Under the pieces are notes generated by a model. It saw only the letters and a list, made by a program, of their open reading frames with translations, was not told the origin of the DNA and ran no database searches. The translations under genes were made by a program, and so were the position numbers. 64,000 nt of DNA from Desulfobacterales bacterium (GTDB lineage Bacteria; Desulfobacterota; Desulfobacteria; Desulfobacterales; JAHDSC01), in assembly GCA_018432925.1 (NCBI GenBank), contig JAHDSC010000062.1, positions 1 to 64,000 of the forward strand, read 5' to 3'. This document shows, piece after piece, positions 47,001-55,379 of the stretch (positions within the stretch are counted from its first letter, which is position 1; each line of letters begins with the position of its first letter).

Positions 47001-47243
47001 CTGCCCCTGGCATTGGCCATGGGTGCGGGCGCCAACGCCCGGCATTCCATCGGAACCGGGATCATCGGCGGCATGATCGGAGAGACCACCTTGGCCATGC
47101 TCTATGTACCGCTGCTGTTCTACCTCTTTGACCGTATGACCGAACGATCCATTGCGAAGAAAGAAGCAACCCCCGGTGACAAAATCCCCGCGGAAAAAGG
47201 GATGGAACAAAATGTTCGGTCCGGACACACGGAGGACGGATGA
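44037..47243 (+). CDS. RND multidrug efflux permease (HAE1/AcrB type)
   Basis: A 1,068-residue proton-driven inner-membrane pump. It starts with GTG 44037, preceded by AAAGGAGAC. The first helix is FIDRPIFATVISILICLAGI. The proton-relay acidic pair is in GMVVDDAIVVVENVERN (TM4), and the relay Lys is in GLGAKNAIL (TM10). Two large periplasmic loops each carry porter and docking subdomains, for example the drug-pocket loop PGAGQAQIMG. The C-terminal end is Lys/Glu-rich and cytoplasmic. Its stop lies one base before the next start. HAE1 pumps export hydrophobic or amphiphilic compounds; the substrate cannot be told from sequence. Confidence 0.96.
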   Translation: MFSRFFIDRPIFATVISILICLAGIVSMTALPVEQYPTITPVQVTVSAVYPGADSQTLADSVAAPIEAQINGVDNMLYMTSTSSSNGQLMLTVYFTLDTDPDIAQMQVQNRVNLSQPQLPEAVVQQGVSVQKKASSIMMLIGIFAEAERYSSEYIANYANVYVLDAIKRVPGAGQAQIMGIADQAMRIWMDPDRMASLGITTSDIQQAVRSQNAMYGTGQIGQEPTSGPVELTIPVVPQRPFTEPSQYENIILRSNPDGSGIVRLKDVARADVGLKQYVTESKLNGSPATFIAVYQQPGANGLDVSKAVRKTLEEMKPYFPSGLDYMISLDTNDFVRLSIKEVVHTLFEAILLVILVVYIFLQSFRTTIICSVAVVVALVSTFTGMLALGFSINLLTLFGLVLAIGMVVDDAIVVVENVERNMVRFHLVPKDATIRAMGEISGSLVAVVLVMASVFIPAAFLPGTTGQLYKQFAITIVISVAVSGFVALTLTPAMCGVFLKHATAPTHGIFAWFNRQVDAVTRGFGHAVTFVIKRMIIAFLVLAVLAWAIIHLFRVIPASFVPNEDQGYVMAAIIMPDGASLNRTGVVSDRVEGFFKNIPGVETRTQITGYSLLDSGYKTNAGTFFVTLKPFEERYSSGKKARTENARAVLAELNKEARGIRESLVIPMAPPPIPGIGTTGGFEFWIQDTEAGKPAGLEEITRQFLRKARLRPELAGLNTTFRATTQQLSAEVNREKADLLGVSVQDIYSTIQAQFGSLTVSQFNEFSRVWWVILQSEPKYRQDPGDPARLYTRSNRGEMVPLSALVTTRWVTGPDLLPHFNGFPAAKINGNAAFGYSSGQAITAMEEVAKEVLPKGYTYAWSGLAFEEKISGGTSMSAFVFGLIIVFLVLAAQYESWTLPGSVMMAVPFGVLGALTANWLRGLENDVYFQIGLLVLIGLGAKNAILRVSFAVELRREGKSIMDATIEAGEQRLRPILMTSLAFAFGVLPLALAMGAGANARHSIGTGIIGGMIGETTLAMLYVPLLFYLFDRMTERSIAKKEATPGDKIPAEKGMEQNVRSGHTEDG

Positions 47244-47244
47244 C

Positions 47245-48726
47245 ATGCGCTCCCTTGTGGTCCTGACATTCGTTGCATTGCTCGGAGGCTGCATGGTCGG
47301 CCCCGATTACGCGCGACCGGATTTCGATCTGCCGGCCGCCTTCCAGTACAAGGATGCGGAGGCCCGGGAGACCGCCGATATCGACTGGTGGGAACAGTTT
47401 CAGGATCCGATGCTCGATCGACTGATCACCGAAGCCCTCTCCAACAACCGGAATATCGGGATCGCCGCCGCGAACATCGAACAGGCCGCTGGAGTGCTCA
47501 TGCAGGCCCGCTCCCCGCTCTTTCCCCAGGCAGGATACAGCGGAACCGGAGCAAGAGAGCGCGCAAGCGAGGCTGAAGACTCACTGTTTTCTTCGATCCT
47601 GTCGAATCCCCGGAATTCATACCAGGCATTTGCCGGCGCGAGCTGGGAGATCGACCTGTGGGGCCGCATCCGACGGCTTTCCGAGTCGGCCCAGGCCGAA
47701 CTGTCGGCAACCGAAGAGGCATGGCGCGGGGTGATTCTCTCCCTCGTGTCTTCCGTGGCCTCCAATTACATCCAACTCCTTGGCCTCGACGAACAGCTCC
47801 GGATATCCGAAGAGACCCTCGCGACCTACGCGGAGTCGGTCAAACTCTTCGATCTTCGCTTCCAGTATGGACAGGTGTCCCAGATGACCCTTGAACAGGC
47901 CCGTTCCCGGTACGAAACAGCGGCGGCGGCGATCCCGCAGATCGAATCTCAGATTGCACAGGTCGAAAATTCCCTTTCGATCCTGCTCGCTCGAAATCCG
48001 GAGCCTGTCGAGCGCGGAAAAACGATTCATCAATTGCACCTTCCCCCGGTCCCCCCGGATCTTCCATCCGATCTTCTCGTAAACCGCCCGGATATACGAC
48101 AGGCGGAACAGAATCTCATCTCTGCCAACGCCCGGATCGGAGCGGTCAAGGCTCTCTACTTCCCCACGATTTCCCTGACCGGGGCCTTTGGATTTGCGAG
48201 CATGGAACTTCATAACCTCTTCGAGAGGCCTTCCCGTGCCTGGAATTACGCCGGTTCGATAACCGGACCGATCTTTACCGGAGGAGCAATCCACGGCCAG
48301 GTGAAACAGGCCGAGGCAATCCGGAAGGCGGCGCTCCTGAACTATGCGCAGACCGTTCAGAACTCTTTCGCCGACGTAGAAAACGCCCTGGTTGCCCGGA
48401 AAAAGCTTGTTGAGCAGATCCGGGCACAGGAACGGCTTGTGAAGGCAAACAGGGAATATGTACGCCTTGCCCGGCTCCAGTATGAAGGGGGATATCTGCC
48501 CTATTCAACGGTGCTTCAGGCCGAACAGCAGCTTTTTCCTTCCGAACTCGATTATTCCCGCTACCGGACCTCGCTTTTCATTTCACTGGTCAATATCTAT
48601 AAGGCCATGGGTGGCGGATGGATAACGGAGGCGGAACGATTGACCCTTCAGAAAGGAACAAACGAGGATACCGGCCGGGTCCATTTTTTGACGACACCAC
48701 CCGCGTCCAATGAATCCATTCATTGA
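47245..48726 (+). CDS. Outer-membrane efflux lipoprotein (NodT/OprM family)
   Basis: A 493-residue TolC-like outer-membrane channel completing the tripartite pump. The lipobox LLGGC gives lipid-modified Cys16, followed by MVGPDYARPDFDLP, the standard family opening. Two repeats of long helices and barrel strands follow, with LLVNRPDIRQAEQNLISANARIGAVKALYFPTISLTG (about 275-320) as the signature. The start ATG 47245 is set by GGAGG inside the end of the pump gene. The operon ends here; the next gene is convergent and no strong terminator was seen between 48,727 and 48,953. Confidence 0.93.
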   Translation: MRSLVVLTFVALLGGCMVGPDYARPDFDLPAAFQYKDAEARETADIDWWEQFQDPMLDRLITEALSNNRNIGIAAANIEQAAGVLMQARSPLFPQAGYSGTGARERASEAEDSLFSSILSNPRNSYQAFAGASWEIDLWGRIRRLSESAQAELSATEEAWRGVILSLVSSVASNYIQLLGLDEQLRISEETLATYAESVKLFDLRFQYGQVSQMTLEQARSRYETAAAAIPQIESQIAQVENSLSILLARNPEPVERGKTIHQLHLPPVPPDLPSDLLVNRPDIRQAEQNLISANARIGAVKALYFPTISLTGAFGFASMELHNLFERPSRAWNYAGSITGPIFTGGAIHGQVKQAEAIRKAALLNYAQTVQNSFADVENALVARKKLVEQIRAQERLVKANREYVRLARLQYEGGYLPYSTVLQAEQQLFPSELDYSRYRTSLFISLVNIYKAMGGGWITEAERLTLQKGTNEDTGRVHFLTTPPASNESIH

Positions 48727-48953
48727 AGAACCCGGCGGCAGGCTGCGGGATTCCGTTCGCTGTTTCCATTCCGTTTGTTCTGTCCGGAAGGGATTCGGTT
48801 TGTATCCTCCGAAACCGCTCGTCGTCGGATGATCCGCTATTGGTAAGCCCATCCATGAAGAGTCGTTGAGCAGATTTCGCATCCGTGCAGGGACGGTAAC
48901 GGACCGTTCCCCGCGGGCCGAATCCGGCGGAAAGTATCATTTCCCTCGATCCG

Positions 48954-51638
48954 TCATGCCGGTGAAGAACTGTGTCTCGACCTCTTGATTACCTTTTCGA
49001 TTTCCACCGCCAGAAATACGACGGTTGAAAGCAGAATCGTAATGACAAATTCTCCGGCGGTGAGCGGTTCGGTCTTGAAAATGGGGTTCAAAAACGGCAC
49101 ATATATGGTGGCCATCTGAAGAACGAAGGTCAGCAAAACCGCCCCGAGAAGCGGTTTGTTGGACAAAACCCCCTGCCTGAAAAAAGATTCCTGTTCGGAT
49201 CGAATGGCCAGCACGTGCCCCATCTGACTCAAACAGAGAACGGTGAATACCATGGTTTGCCAGTGGGTCTGACTGCGGTCGATGAACAGGGCCTGGGTCA
49301 TGATGGAAACGGCTCCCATGAGCAGACCGACCCAGACGATGTGCCCGCCGAGACCTTTGGCGAAAATGCTTTCCTTCGGGTCCCTGGGAGAACGGCTCAT
49401 GATGTCTTTCTCCCCGGGCTCGGCGGCCAGGGCCAAACCGGGCAGACCGTCGGTCACCAGGTTGATCCACAGGATATGGATCGGCAGCAGCGGAATGGGC
49501 AGACCGAGGAATGGCGCCAGAAAAATGGTGAAGATCTCGCCTGAATTACTGGTCATGGTGTATTTGATGAACTTGCGAATGTTGTCAAAAATACGCCGGC
49601 CTTCCCGGACGGCCTTGACGATGGTGGCGAAATTGTCGTCCAGAAGAATCATGTGGGAAGCTTCCTTGGACACATCGGTTCCGGTAATCCCCATCGCCAC
49701 CCCGATATCCGCCCGTTTTAAAGCCGGCGCATCGTTGACCCCGTCCCCGGTCATCGCCACAAAATGCCCCTTATTCTGAAGCGCCTCAACGATCCTCAGC
49801 TTCTGTTCCGGGGCGACCCGGGCGTAGACCCGTATCCTTTCCACCCGGTGTTGGAATTCCTCCGGCGGAAGCTGGGCGAGCTCTCGACCGGTAATGACGG
49901 CCTTCCCATTCTCTCGAATAATCCCGACGCGTCTGGCAATCACCTCGGCTGTCAGCAGGTGATCTCCCGTAATCATCACCGGCCGGATACCCGCGGACCG
50001 GCATATGGCAACCGACTCCACCGCCTCCGGCCGGGGTGGGTCCATCATTCCGACCATCCCGATCAGTACCAGCCCTGTTTCCGCCTGTTCCGAAGTCAGC
50101 GGATCGGGAACCGCATCCCGGATCCGCATGGCGAACCCCAGGGTCCTCAGGCCGTCTCCGGCAATCCGATCGGCGGTCTCCAAGACTTTCGAACGGTCGA
50201 TTTCTTCCATGCCCTTGTGGAATAAGGTTTTTTCGGATCGCTCCAGAATTTCCTCAACCGCGCCCTTGGTGAAAGAAACGATCCGGCCGTTTTCCCAGGG
50301 ATGGAAAGTGGTCATGAGTTTTCGGTCCGAGTCAAACGGAATTTCGGCCAGCCTGGGGTATTTTTCATCCAGCCTCTCGCGGATATATCCTTTCTCTTGG
50401 GCCAGATCGAAAAGGGCCGTTTCGGTCGGATCGCCGATCACACCGCCGGAGGCATCCAGTCTGGCATCATTGCAAAGTGCCAGTGCAATCAGCAGCAGAT
50501 CGAAGGGCTCCCTGCCGGTCAGTGAACCATCCACGGCTTCCTCCCGGGTCGGGAGAGTCAATTCATCGGTCCGGTGCTGCCGCCCGCCTGCATAAACCTT
50601 TTCCACGGCCATGCGGTTCAAGGTCAATGTCCCGGTTTTGTCGGAGCAGATGTAGGTAACCGATCCGAGGGTCTCCACCGCCGGTAGCTTTCGGATCAAT
50701 GCCTGCTGCTTGACCAGCTTCTTGGCACCCAGAGCCAGTGAGATGGTAATAACGGCGGGAAGGGCCTCCGGAATCGCAGCCACCGCCAGAGAGATCGCTG
50801 TAAGAAGCATCAGGAGCGGAGGCTCTCCCCGAAGGAGACCGGCCAGAAAAACGATCACGCAGATGGCCAGAACCGCGTAAGCAAGCTTCTGCCCGAAAGA
50901 TGCAAGCCGTTTCTGAAGAGGAGTCCGCCCCTCATCCTGGTCCTGAAGCAGGGCGGCGATCCGTCCGAGTTCCGTCCGCATCCCGGTTTCCGCCACCAGG
51001 CCCTGACCTCGGCCGTAGGTGACCAGGGTTCCTTTATAGGCCATGTTTTTCCGGTCTCCGATGGCCGGGTCCGCTTCCGGAAGCGCCGCGCTGTCCTTCT
51101 CCACCGGCACGGATTCACCGGTCAACGCCGCTTCATCGATTCGAATCCGGACCGCTTCCGTCAGCCGGATATCGGCAGGCACCACGTTGCCGGCCTCAAG
51201 GATCACCAGGTCCCCGGGGACCAGCCGCTCGGCGTTCATCGATTCGGGCCGCCCGTCCCGGATAACGTTCGCCGAAGGGGCTGCCAGCTTCTTCAGGGCG
51301 GCCATGGCTTTTTCGGCCCGATATTCCTGGACGAAACCAAGAACGGCGTTCAACAGCACAATCACGGCGATGGCGATGGTGTCCGAAATCTCTCCGATCA
51401 CTCCGGCTACGATAGCGGCGGCGATCAGCACCAGGATCATGAAATCCTTGAACTGATCCAGAAACATCATCCATAAGGATTTGCGCTTCTTTTCGATCAG
51501 TTCGTTGGGGCCATAACGCTCGAAACGCCGGTGGGCCTCCTCGGAAGTAAGACCCGTGCCGGATGATCGCAGCTTCTCCGGAACCTCTTTTGGATCCAGC
51601 TGGTGCCATTTAATCGATCCGTTTCCCTTTGCACTCAT
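48954..51638 (-). CDS. P-type cation ATPase, Ca2+/Mn2+ type (P2A-like)
   Basis: An 894-residue P-type ATPase that pumps a divalent cation out of the cytoplasm. The actuator motif is TGES at about 173-176, the phosphorylation site DKTGT at about 333-337 and the hinge TGDGVNDAPALK. The TM4 metal site is AAIPEALPAVITI, TM5 has SNSGE, and TM6 has NLVTDGLPGLAL. This matches the SERCA/PMR1 arrangement (NLVTDGLP, N and E in TM5), so Ca2+ or Mn2+ is expected. It lies about 220 bases downstream of the Tim44-like gene, behind a yybP-ykoY Mn2+ riboswitch, so Mn2+ is the likelier signal. ATG 51638 is used; TTG 51647, closer to GGGAG, is possible. Confidence 0.9.
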   Translation of the reverse strand: MSAKGNGSIKWHQLDPKEVPEKLRSSGTGLTSEEAHRRFERYGPNELIEKKRKSLWMMFLDQFKDFMILVLIAAAIVAGVIGEISDTIAIAVIVLLNAVLGFVQEYRAEKAMAALKKLAAPSANVIRDGRPESMNAERLVPGDLVILEAGNVVPADIRLTEAVRIRIDEAALTGESVPVEKDSAALPEADPAIGDRKNMAYKGTLVTYGRGQGLVAETGMRTELGRIAALLQDQDEGRTPLQKRLASFGQKLAYAVLAICVIVFLAGLLRGEPPLLMLLTAISLAVAAIPEALPAVITISLALGAKKLVKQQALIRKLPAVETLGSVTYICSDKTGTLTLNRMAVEKVYAGGRQHRTDELTLPTREEAVDGSLTGREPFDLLLIALALCNDARLDASGGVIGDPTETALFDLAQEKGYIRERLDEKYPRLAEIPFDSDRKLMTTFHPWENGRIVSFTKGAVEEILERSEKTLFHKGMEEIDRSKVLETADRIAGDGLRTLGFAMRIRDAVPDPLTSEQAETGLVLIGMVGMMDPPRPEAVESVAICRSAGIRPVMITGDHLLTAEVIARRVGIIRENGKAVITGRELAQLPPEEFQHRVERIRVYARVAPEQKLRIVEALQNKGHFVAMTGDGVNDAPALKRADIGVAMGITGTDVSKEASHMILLDDNFATIVKAVREGRRIFDNIRKFIKYTMTSNSGEIFTIFLAPFLGLPIPLLPIHILWINLVTDGLPGLALAAEPGEKDIMSRSPRDPKESIFAKGLGGHIVWVGLLMGAVSIMTQALFIDRSQTHWQTMVFTVLCLSQMGHVLAIRSEQESFFRQGVLSNKPLLGAVLLTFVLQMATIYVPFLNPIFKTEPLTAGEFVITILLSTVVFLAVEIEKVIKRSRHSSSPA

Positions 51639-51860
51639 GGTTTTCAATGCTCTCCCTCAGACGGCCATAGGTCCCTCAAACAGGCGATCATGCGGCTGAA
51701 AAAATATGGGGCTTCAATCGGTGGATGCGCAAATATGTTTTTCCCGAGCTCGTCTTGTCGGTTTTTCAGACTCGACAAAAATATGTTTCCTTGCCGGAAG
51801 CCACCTATATGCGATCCGCGAAAATCCGCCGGAACCGGGACCTGAAGCAAAACGAGGCGT

Positions 51861-52724
51861 TTATTGCTCCACCTGCTGAATTCCCTCCAGTATCCAGAAG
51901 GATTCCGGGTTCGCCCGGTCCCGGCTGAAATGCCAAAGTTCACGGACTTGTTGGGTAAACTCGTCTTCATTTTCGCGCAGCAGAACATCGTAGAGTACCG
52001 AGGCGATGATTTGGCTGCCGGTGTCTCGTACCTCTAAAATGCTCGGGTTGATCCGCAGCAGCTCGGTTTTGCCGGGTACGGGATCATCCTCGGCCTGCTG
52101 TCGGATTTCGCTGAAGACTTCGGCTGAAGTAAACGAACGGATGTCATCGAGGTCCCGTTTGTCCCATGCACCCTGGAGTCGGACATAGATGGTATTGGTC
52201 CCTTTGAGAAACTCCTTCGCGTCGAACCCCGGCGGCAGAGACGGCTGCTGAAAGGCAGCAGCGGCTTCCTCCGTCGGTGTGTAGTTCGCACGACCCCATG
52301 CCTGGGCAGGGTCGCGTTCAAACCGCATGGCGTCTCCCTCGGATGACGATGCCGCAGTCACGCGTCGGGCGTGCAAAAACCGAAAAAGAAGAAAAAGACC
52401 GCCCCCCACCAGCAACAGGTCCGGCAATCCGATACCGCCGAACGCGCCGCCGAAAAGCAAGGAGCCGATCAGGCTGCCCATGAGCAATCCGCCCAGCATT
52501 CCTCCCCAGCGGCCTGCCGGCTGCCGGGCCGTCTGACCTGGTTTTGTCGAAGAGGCGGCAGAACCCTGCGAAGGAGACGGCGCGCTTCGCTGATAGCTCG
52601 GTTTGCTTCCGAAAAACCTACCTCGTCCCATACGAGCCGCCTCCGCCGTGTCATGCCATAAATAAAGCAGACAGAGTGTAAAGCTGAAAAACATCAGGAT
52701 GGAAAATCCGGTCTTTTTGTTCAT
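51861..52724 (-). CDS. Tim44-like domain membrane protein
   Basis: A 287-residue protein. An N-terminal signal/anchor (about 7-29) is followed by a Ser/Pro/Gln-rich low-complexity stretch (about 38-70). A Gly-rich hydrophobic region comes next (about 73-118, GGMLGGLLMGSLIGSLLFGG then LLLVGGGLFLLFRFL). The C-terminal Tim44-like domain (about 160-287, FLKGTNTIYVRLQGAWDKRDLDDIRSFTSAEVFSEI) resembles bacterial Tim44-family proteins of unknown role. It is the first gene behind the manganese riboswitch, with the P-type ATPase next, suggesting a partner role in metal stress or membrane maintenance. That link is inference. Confidence 0.8.
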   Translation of the reverse strand: MNKKTGFSILMFFSFTLCLLYLWHDTAEAARMGRGRFFGSKPSYQRSAPSPSQGSAASSTKPGQTARQPAGRWGGMLGGLLMGSLIGSLLFGGAFGGIGLPDLLLVGGGLFLLFRFLHARRVTAASSSEGDAMRFERDPAQAWGRANYTPTEEAAAAFQQPSLPPGFDAKEFLKGTNTIYVRLQGAWDKRDLDDIRSFTSAEVFSEIRQQAEDDPVPGKTELLRINPSILEVRDTGSQIIASVLYDVLLRENEDEFTQQVRELWHFSRDRANPESFWILEGIQQVEQ

Positions 52725-52792
52725 GGTCTTTATCTATCCTTTAATTTCAATTGTTAATGATCGGCGTAAAACAATGGACGTGATCGTGCCAT

Positions 52793-52840
52793 AAAAAAAA
52801 AGCCTTTATCCGCGGTACGGATGCGTACTGCCGATAAAGG
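52793..52840 (-). terminator. Expression-platform terminator of the Mn2+ riboswitch
   Basis: On the minus strand CCTTTATC (52840-52833) pairs with GATAAAGG (52810-52803), with an inner GTAC/GTAC pairing, followed by C and nine T's. The 5' arm CCTTTATC is also the 3' strand of the aptamer's closing stem, so the two structures exclude each other. Confidence 0.88.
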
Positions 52841-52950
52841 TCTTGCAATTTCGACACGATTGTCTCAACCCCGCATCCGGATGGCCGATACCATCGTGCT
52901 GACGAATCGCGGGCCGGCATGAAGAAATTGCCGGTGCTACTCCCCTGTAT
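52834..52950 (-). ncRNA. yybP-ykoY manganese riboswitch
   Basis: The minus-strand RNA has the class hallmarks in order. First is ACAGGGGAGTAGC (GGGGAGTAGC at 52945-52936), then a CCGGCA/TGCCGG hairpin. The second loop TCGTCAGCACGAT, a GGGGTTGAGAC segment and the closing CAAGACCTTTATC follow. Stem P1 pairs the segment before GGGGAG with CCTTTA. Mn2+ binding should hold P1 and prevent the terminator at 52793-52840, so it is an ON switch for the Tim44-like/P-type ATPase pair. Members of this class usually precede TerC, MntP or P-type ATPase genes. Confidence 0.85.
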
Positions 52951-52958
52951 TTGTCGCA

Positions 52959-52987
52959 AGATTATGAAAAGGCCCCTCGCCTGTCAA
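52959..52987 (-). promoter_or_regulatory. Sigma-70 promoter of the riboswitch transcript
   Basis: On the minus strand a perfect -35 TTGACA (52987-52982), 17 bases, then -10 TAATCT (52964-52959). The expected start of transcription falls at about 52,952, just before the aptamer, as a riboswitch leader requires. Confidence 0.75.
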
Positions 52988-53285
52988 TACAAATCTGACG
53001 GATCCGAATTTGATCTCTTGCCGGTTCGGTTATTTATCATACCAGGTGTTTCCGATGAAGCTTCCTGAAATCCAAAGCGGCTGACCGTTTGCCGGTTTTT
53101 GTTCCCCGGTGAAGCAAATAATGAAATTATGAATTCCGTCTTTTATAACACTGCCTTATCCGGTGATTTCGGAAAGGACAGGATATTTTCGGTAAGCGTG
53201 CGCAACCGATGTGCTGCCGGCGCATCGATTGGTGGATTACCCTGCTCCATCATTTGATTCCATGAAAAATCGGCGGCCTGATTTA

Positions 53286-54599
53286 TCAATCAACCGCCCC
53301 GAAGTCACTCGGCTCGGAAGGACTTCGGTCGATTTCGATGAGCACTTTGTCGATGCGGTTGCCGTCCATATCGACGACCTCGAAACGAGCGTCCCCGTGT
53401 ATGAAACTCGCGCCGGTCTCGGGTATTCTTCCCAGATTTTCCAGCACGAAACCCGCCAGCATCTTCACGTCCTTTCCCATGCCGATGCCCGTGACGGCTT
53501 CCACCTCGTCGGTCGGACACATCCCGTCGGCCAGCCACGATTCGTCATTTCTTTTCAAGATCCCTGGTCCGGGTTCTTCGCCCTGTTCCGGAAGGTCCCC
53601 GGCGATTGCCTCGATCACATCGGTAAGGGTTACAAGCCCTTCCGTTGCGCCATATTCATCCACCACGACGGCGAAATGAACTTTCTCCTTTTTAAAACGA
53701 TTGAGAAGTTTGAGGACCGATGTGCCCTCGGGAATGGAAAGCAGGGGCGTCATCCGCTCGGTAAGAATGATATCGGCGCAGCGCAGTGCCTCGGGAAGAA
53801 GATCCTTGGTGTGAACGACGCCGACGGGGCGATCCACTGTTCCGTCGCAGACAAGCAAGCGCGAAAAACGATTCGACTCGACCATATCCAGAATCGTGCT
53901 TCGGTCGGATTCGGCGTCGACCCAAACAATCCGGGAGCGCGGCGTCATGATAACCCGGACCGGTCGATCCGCCAGGCGGAGCACGCCTTGAATCATTACC
54001 TGTTCCTGCGGGAAAAAAACGCCCGATACCGTCCCCTCGGCAATCAGCGACTTGATCTCTTCCTCGGTTACGGATGTTTCCCGGGTACTCGGCAAACCCA
54101 ACGCGCTCAGCACCCTCTCGGTCGATACATGAAGCAACCATACCGCCGGAGCGGCGACCTGGGAGAGTCCCCGCATCGGCCCGGCTGCCAAACAGGCGAT
54201 CCGTTCCGGTTGGGCCAGCGCGATTCGCTTCGGCACGAGTTCACCCACGACCAGCGACAGGTACGTTATGCATACGACCATGACGCCGATACCCACGGCA
54301 ATGCCGTGCGGCGAAATCGAAGGAAACGTATTGAGCCATCCGCCGAGCCGCTGCCCCAGGGTCGCGCCGCTGAATGCACCGGCGAAGATGCCGACCAGCG
54401 TGATGCCGATCTGGACCGTGGAAAGGAACCGGCTCGGATCGTGGATGAGACGGAGAGCGGCCCTCGCGCCACGGCTGCCCTGTTTGGCCAGATCTTCGAG
54501 GCGGCTTTTCCGAGAGGATACGACGGCAAGTTCGGACATGGCGAGCAATCCGTTGATCAGGGTCAGAAGGACGACGGCAAGTATTTCAAGATACAGCAT
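53286..54599 (-). CDS. CNNM/CorC-type membrane protein with CBS domains (HlyC/CorC family)
   Basis: A 437-residue protein. An N-terminal DUF21/CNNM transmembrane domain (about 1-195, several hydrophobic helices starting LEILAVVLLTLINGLLAMSELAVV) leads to a CBS-domain pair (about 205-330, containing PRSRIVWVDAESDR and VVVDEYGATEGLVTLTDVIEAI). A C-terminal CorC_HlyC domain (about 350-430) follows. The family is linked to Mg2+/Co2+ homeostasis; older haemolysin names are misleading. It lies upstream of the Mn2+-riboswitch unit on the same strand but is separated by that unit's own promoter. Confidence 0.88.
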   Translation of the reverse strand: MLYLEILAVVLLTLINGLLAMSELAVVSSRKSRLEDLAKQGSRGARAALRLIHDPSRFLSTVQIGITLVGIFAGAFSGATLGQRLGGWLNTFPSISPHGIAVGIGVMVVCITYLSLVVGELVPKRIALAQPERIACLAAGPMRGLSQVAAPAVWLLHVSTERVLSALGLPSTRETSVTEEEIKSLIAEGTVSGVFFPQEQVMIQGVLRLADRPVRVIMTPRSRIVWVDAESDRSTILDMVESNRFSRLLVCDGTVDRPVGVVHTKDLLPEALRCADIILTERMTPLLSIPEGTSVLKLLNRFKKEKVHFAVVVDEYGATEGLVTLTDVIEAIAGDLPEQGEEPGPGILKRNDESWLADGMCPTDEVEAVTGIGMGKDVKMLAGFVLENLGRIPETGASFIHGDARFEVVDMDGNRIDKVLIEIDRSPSEPSDFGAVD

Positions 54600-54957
54600 G
54601 AGAGTCTTTCCGGATGAAGTCTGGAGAAAGTGATGTTTCCGGGGTTTCCCGGTTACCTCCGTTTACGACTTCATAGCCGCTTGGGAGGAGATTTGCAATG
54701 AATTCCATCACCCGCGACCGGTCCTCGCCATGATGGACTTCGCCAAGCTCTTTTTGACCGGTATTTCGGCCGCCCGTGTGCAACTCTTTGTAAACCGTTC
54801 TCCATTCTCCGGCTGTTCACCGAAAACCCATGGAAACCGGGAAAAAATGTCGGGGAGATTGTCCGGTGGTAGGGGAATAATTCATGAAGCGTTCAAATCA
54901 AAAAAACTCCCCGATCCTTGAGGTAGATAGAAAAGTCAGCGCCGCGATTGTTAAAAA
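54600..54957. other. Spacer without recognised gene
   Basis: About 360 bases with no gene, hairpin or repeat recognised. It should hold the promoter of the CNNM/CorC gene. Confidence 0.3.
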
Positions 54958-55197
54958 TCAGTGTCCGCCTACTTCCTCAAACGGTTTCCCCTCATCCTTT
55001 CCGAGCCATTTCACAATACCGGTCGCCGTATCGATTACAAACAGATCCGGAATATTCCCCCTGTTTATTACACACAATCGATACCGGCCGACCTGAGACG
55101 ATTCGTTATTCTGACTCGCTCCGGTGAAAAGAAAGAATGCAAGTGCAATCATAATAACCAACAAGGCAAGTTTGATATTGAAAAAATTATTTTTCAT
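54958..55197 (-). CDS. Small exported or membrane-anchored hypothetical protein
   Basis: A 79-residue protein: basic start (KNNFFNIK), a hydrophobic segment at about 9-27 (LALLVIMIALAFFLFTGAS), then a short soluble domain (RYRLCVINRGNIPDLFVIDTATGIVKWLG) that reads like two beta strands of a beta-propeller or PQQ-like blade. ATG 55197 is preceded by GGGGACGGG; ATG 55218 is possible. No named family is recognised. It may anchor to the inner membrane or be secreted. Confidence 0.5.
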   Translation of the reverse strand: MKNNFFNIKLALLVIMIALAFFLFTGASQNNESSQVGRYRLCVINRGNIPDLFVIDTATGIVKWLGKDEGKPFEEVGGH

Positions 55198-55379
55198 TTT
55201 CAACCCGTCCCCTTTCATAAAATAATAAAAATGGATAAAGATCGGAATGGAAGAGCCCCGCGGTAAGCTGTGGGAAATGCCCTTGCTGCTGCGGTTCAAA
55301 GCAATCCATATTTTTAAACCATCGTTTTACTTGGACCTCAAAGTGTTACAGTCGATGGGGCGATGCTTTTTCAACCCGA

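Noticed and set aside
53286-54599. Haemolysin annotation for the CBS-domain protein
   Set aside because: CNNM, CBS and CorC_HlyC domains indicate an ion-homeostasis membrane protein; the haemolysin name is historical.
53211-54617. A 468-codon + strand frame
   Set aside because: Antisense to the CNNM/CorC-type gene, whose domains and start are clear. Composition is Arg/His/Gly-rich and unprotein-like.
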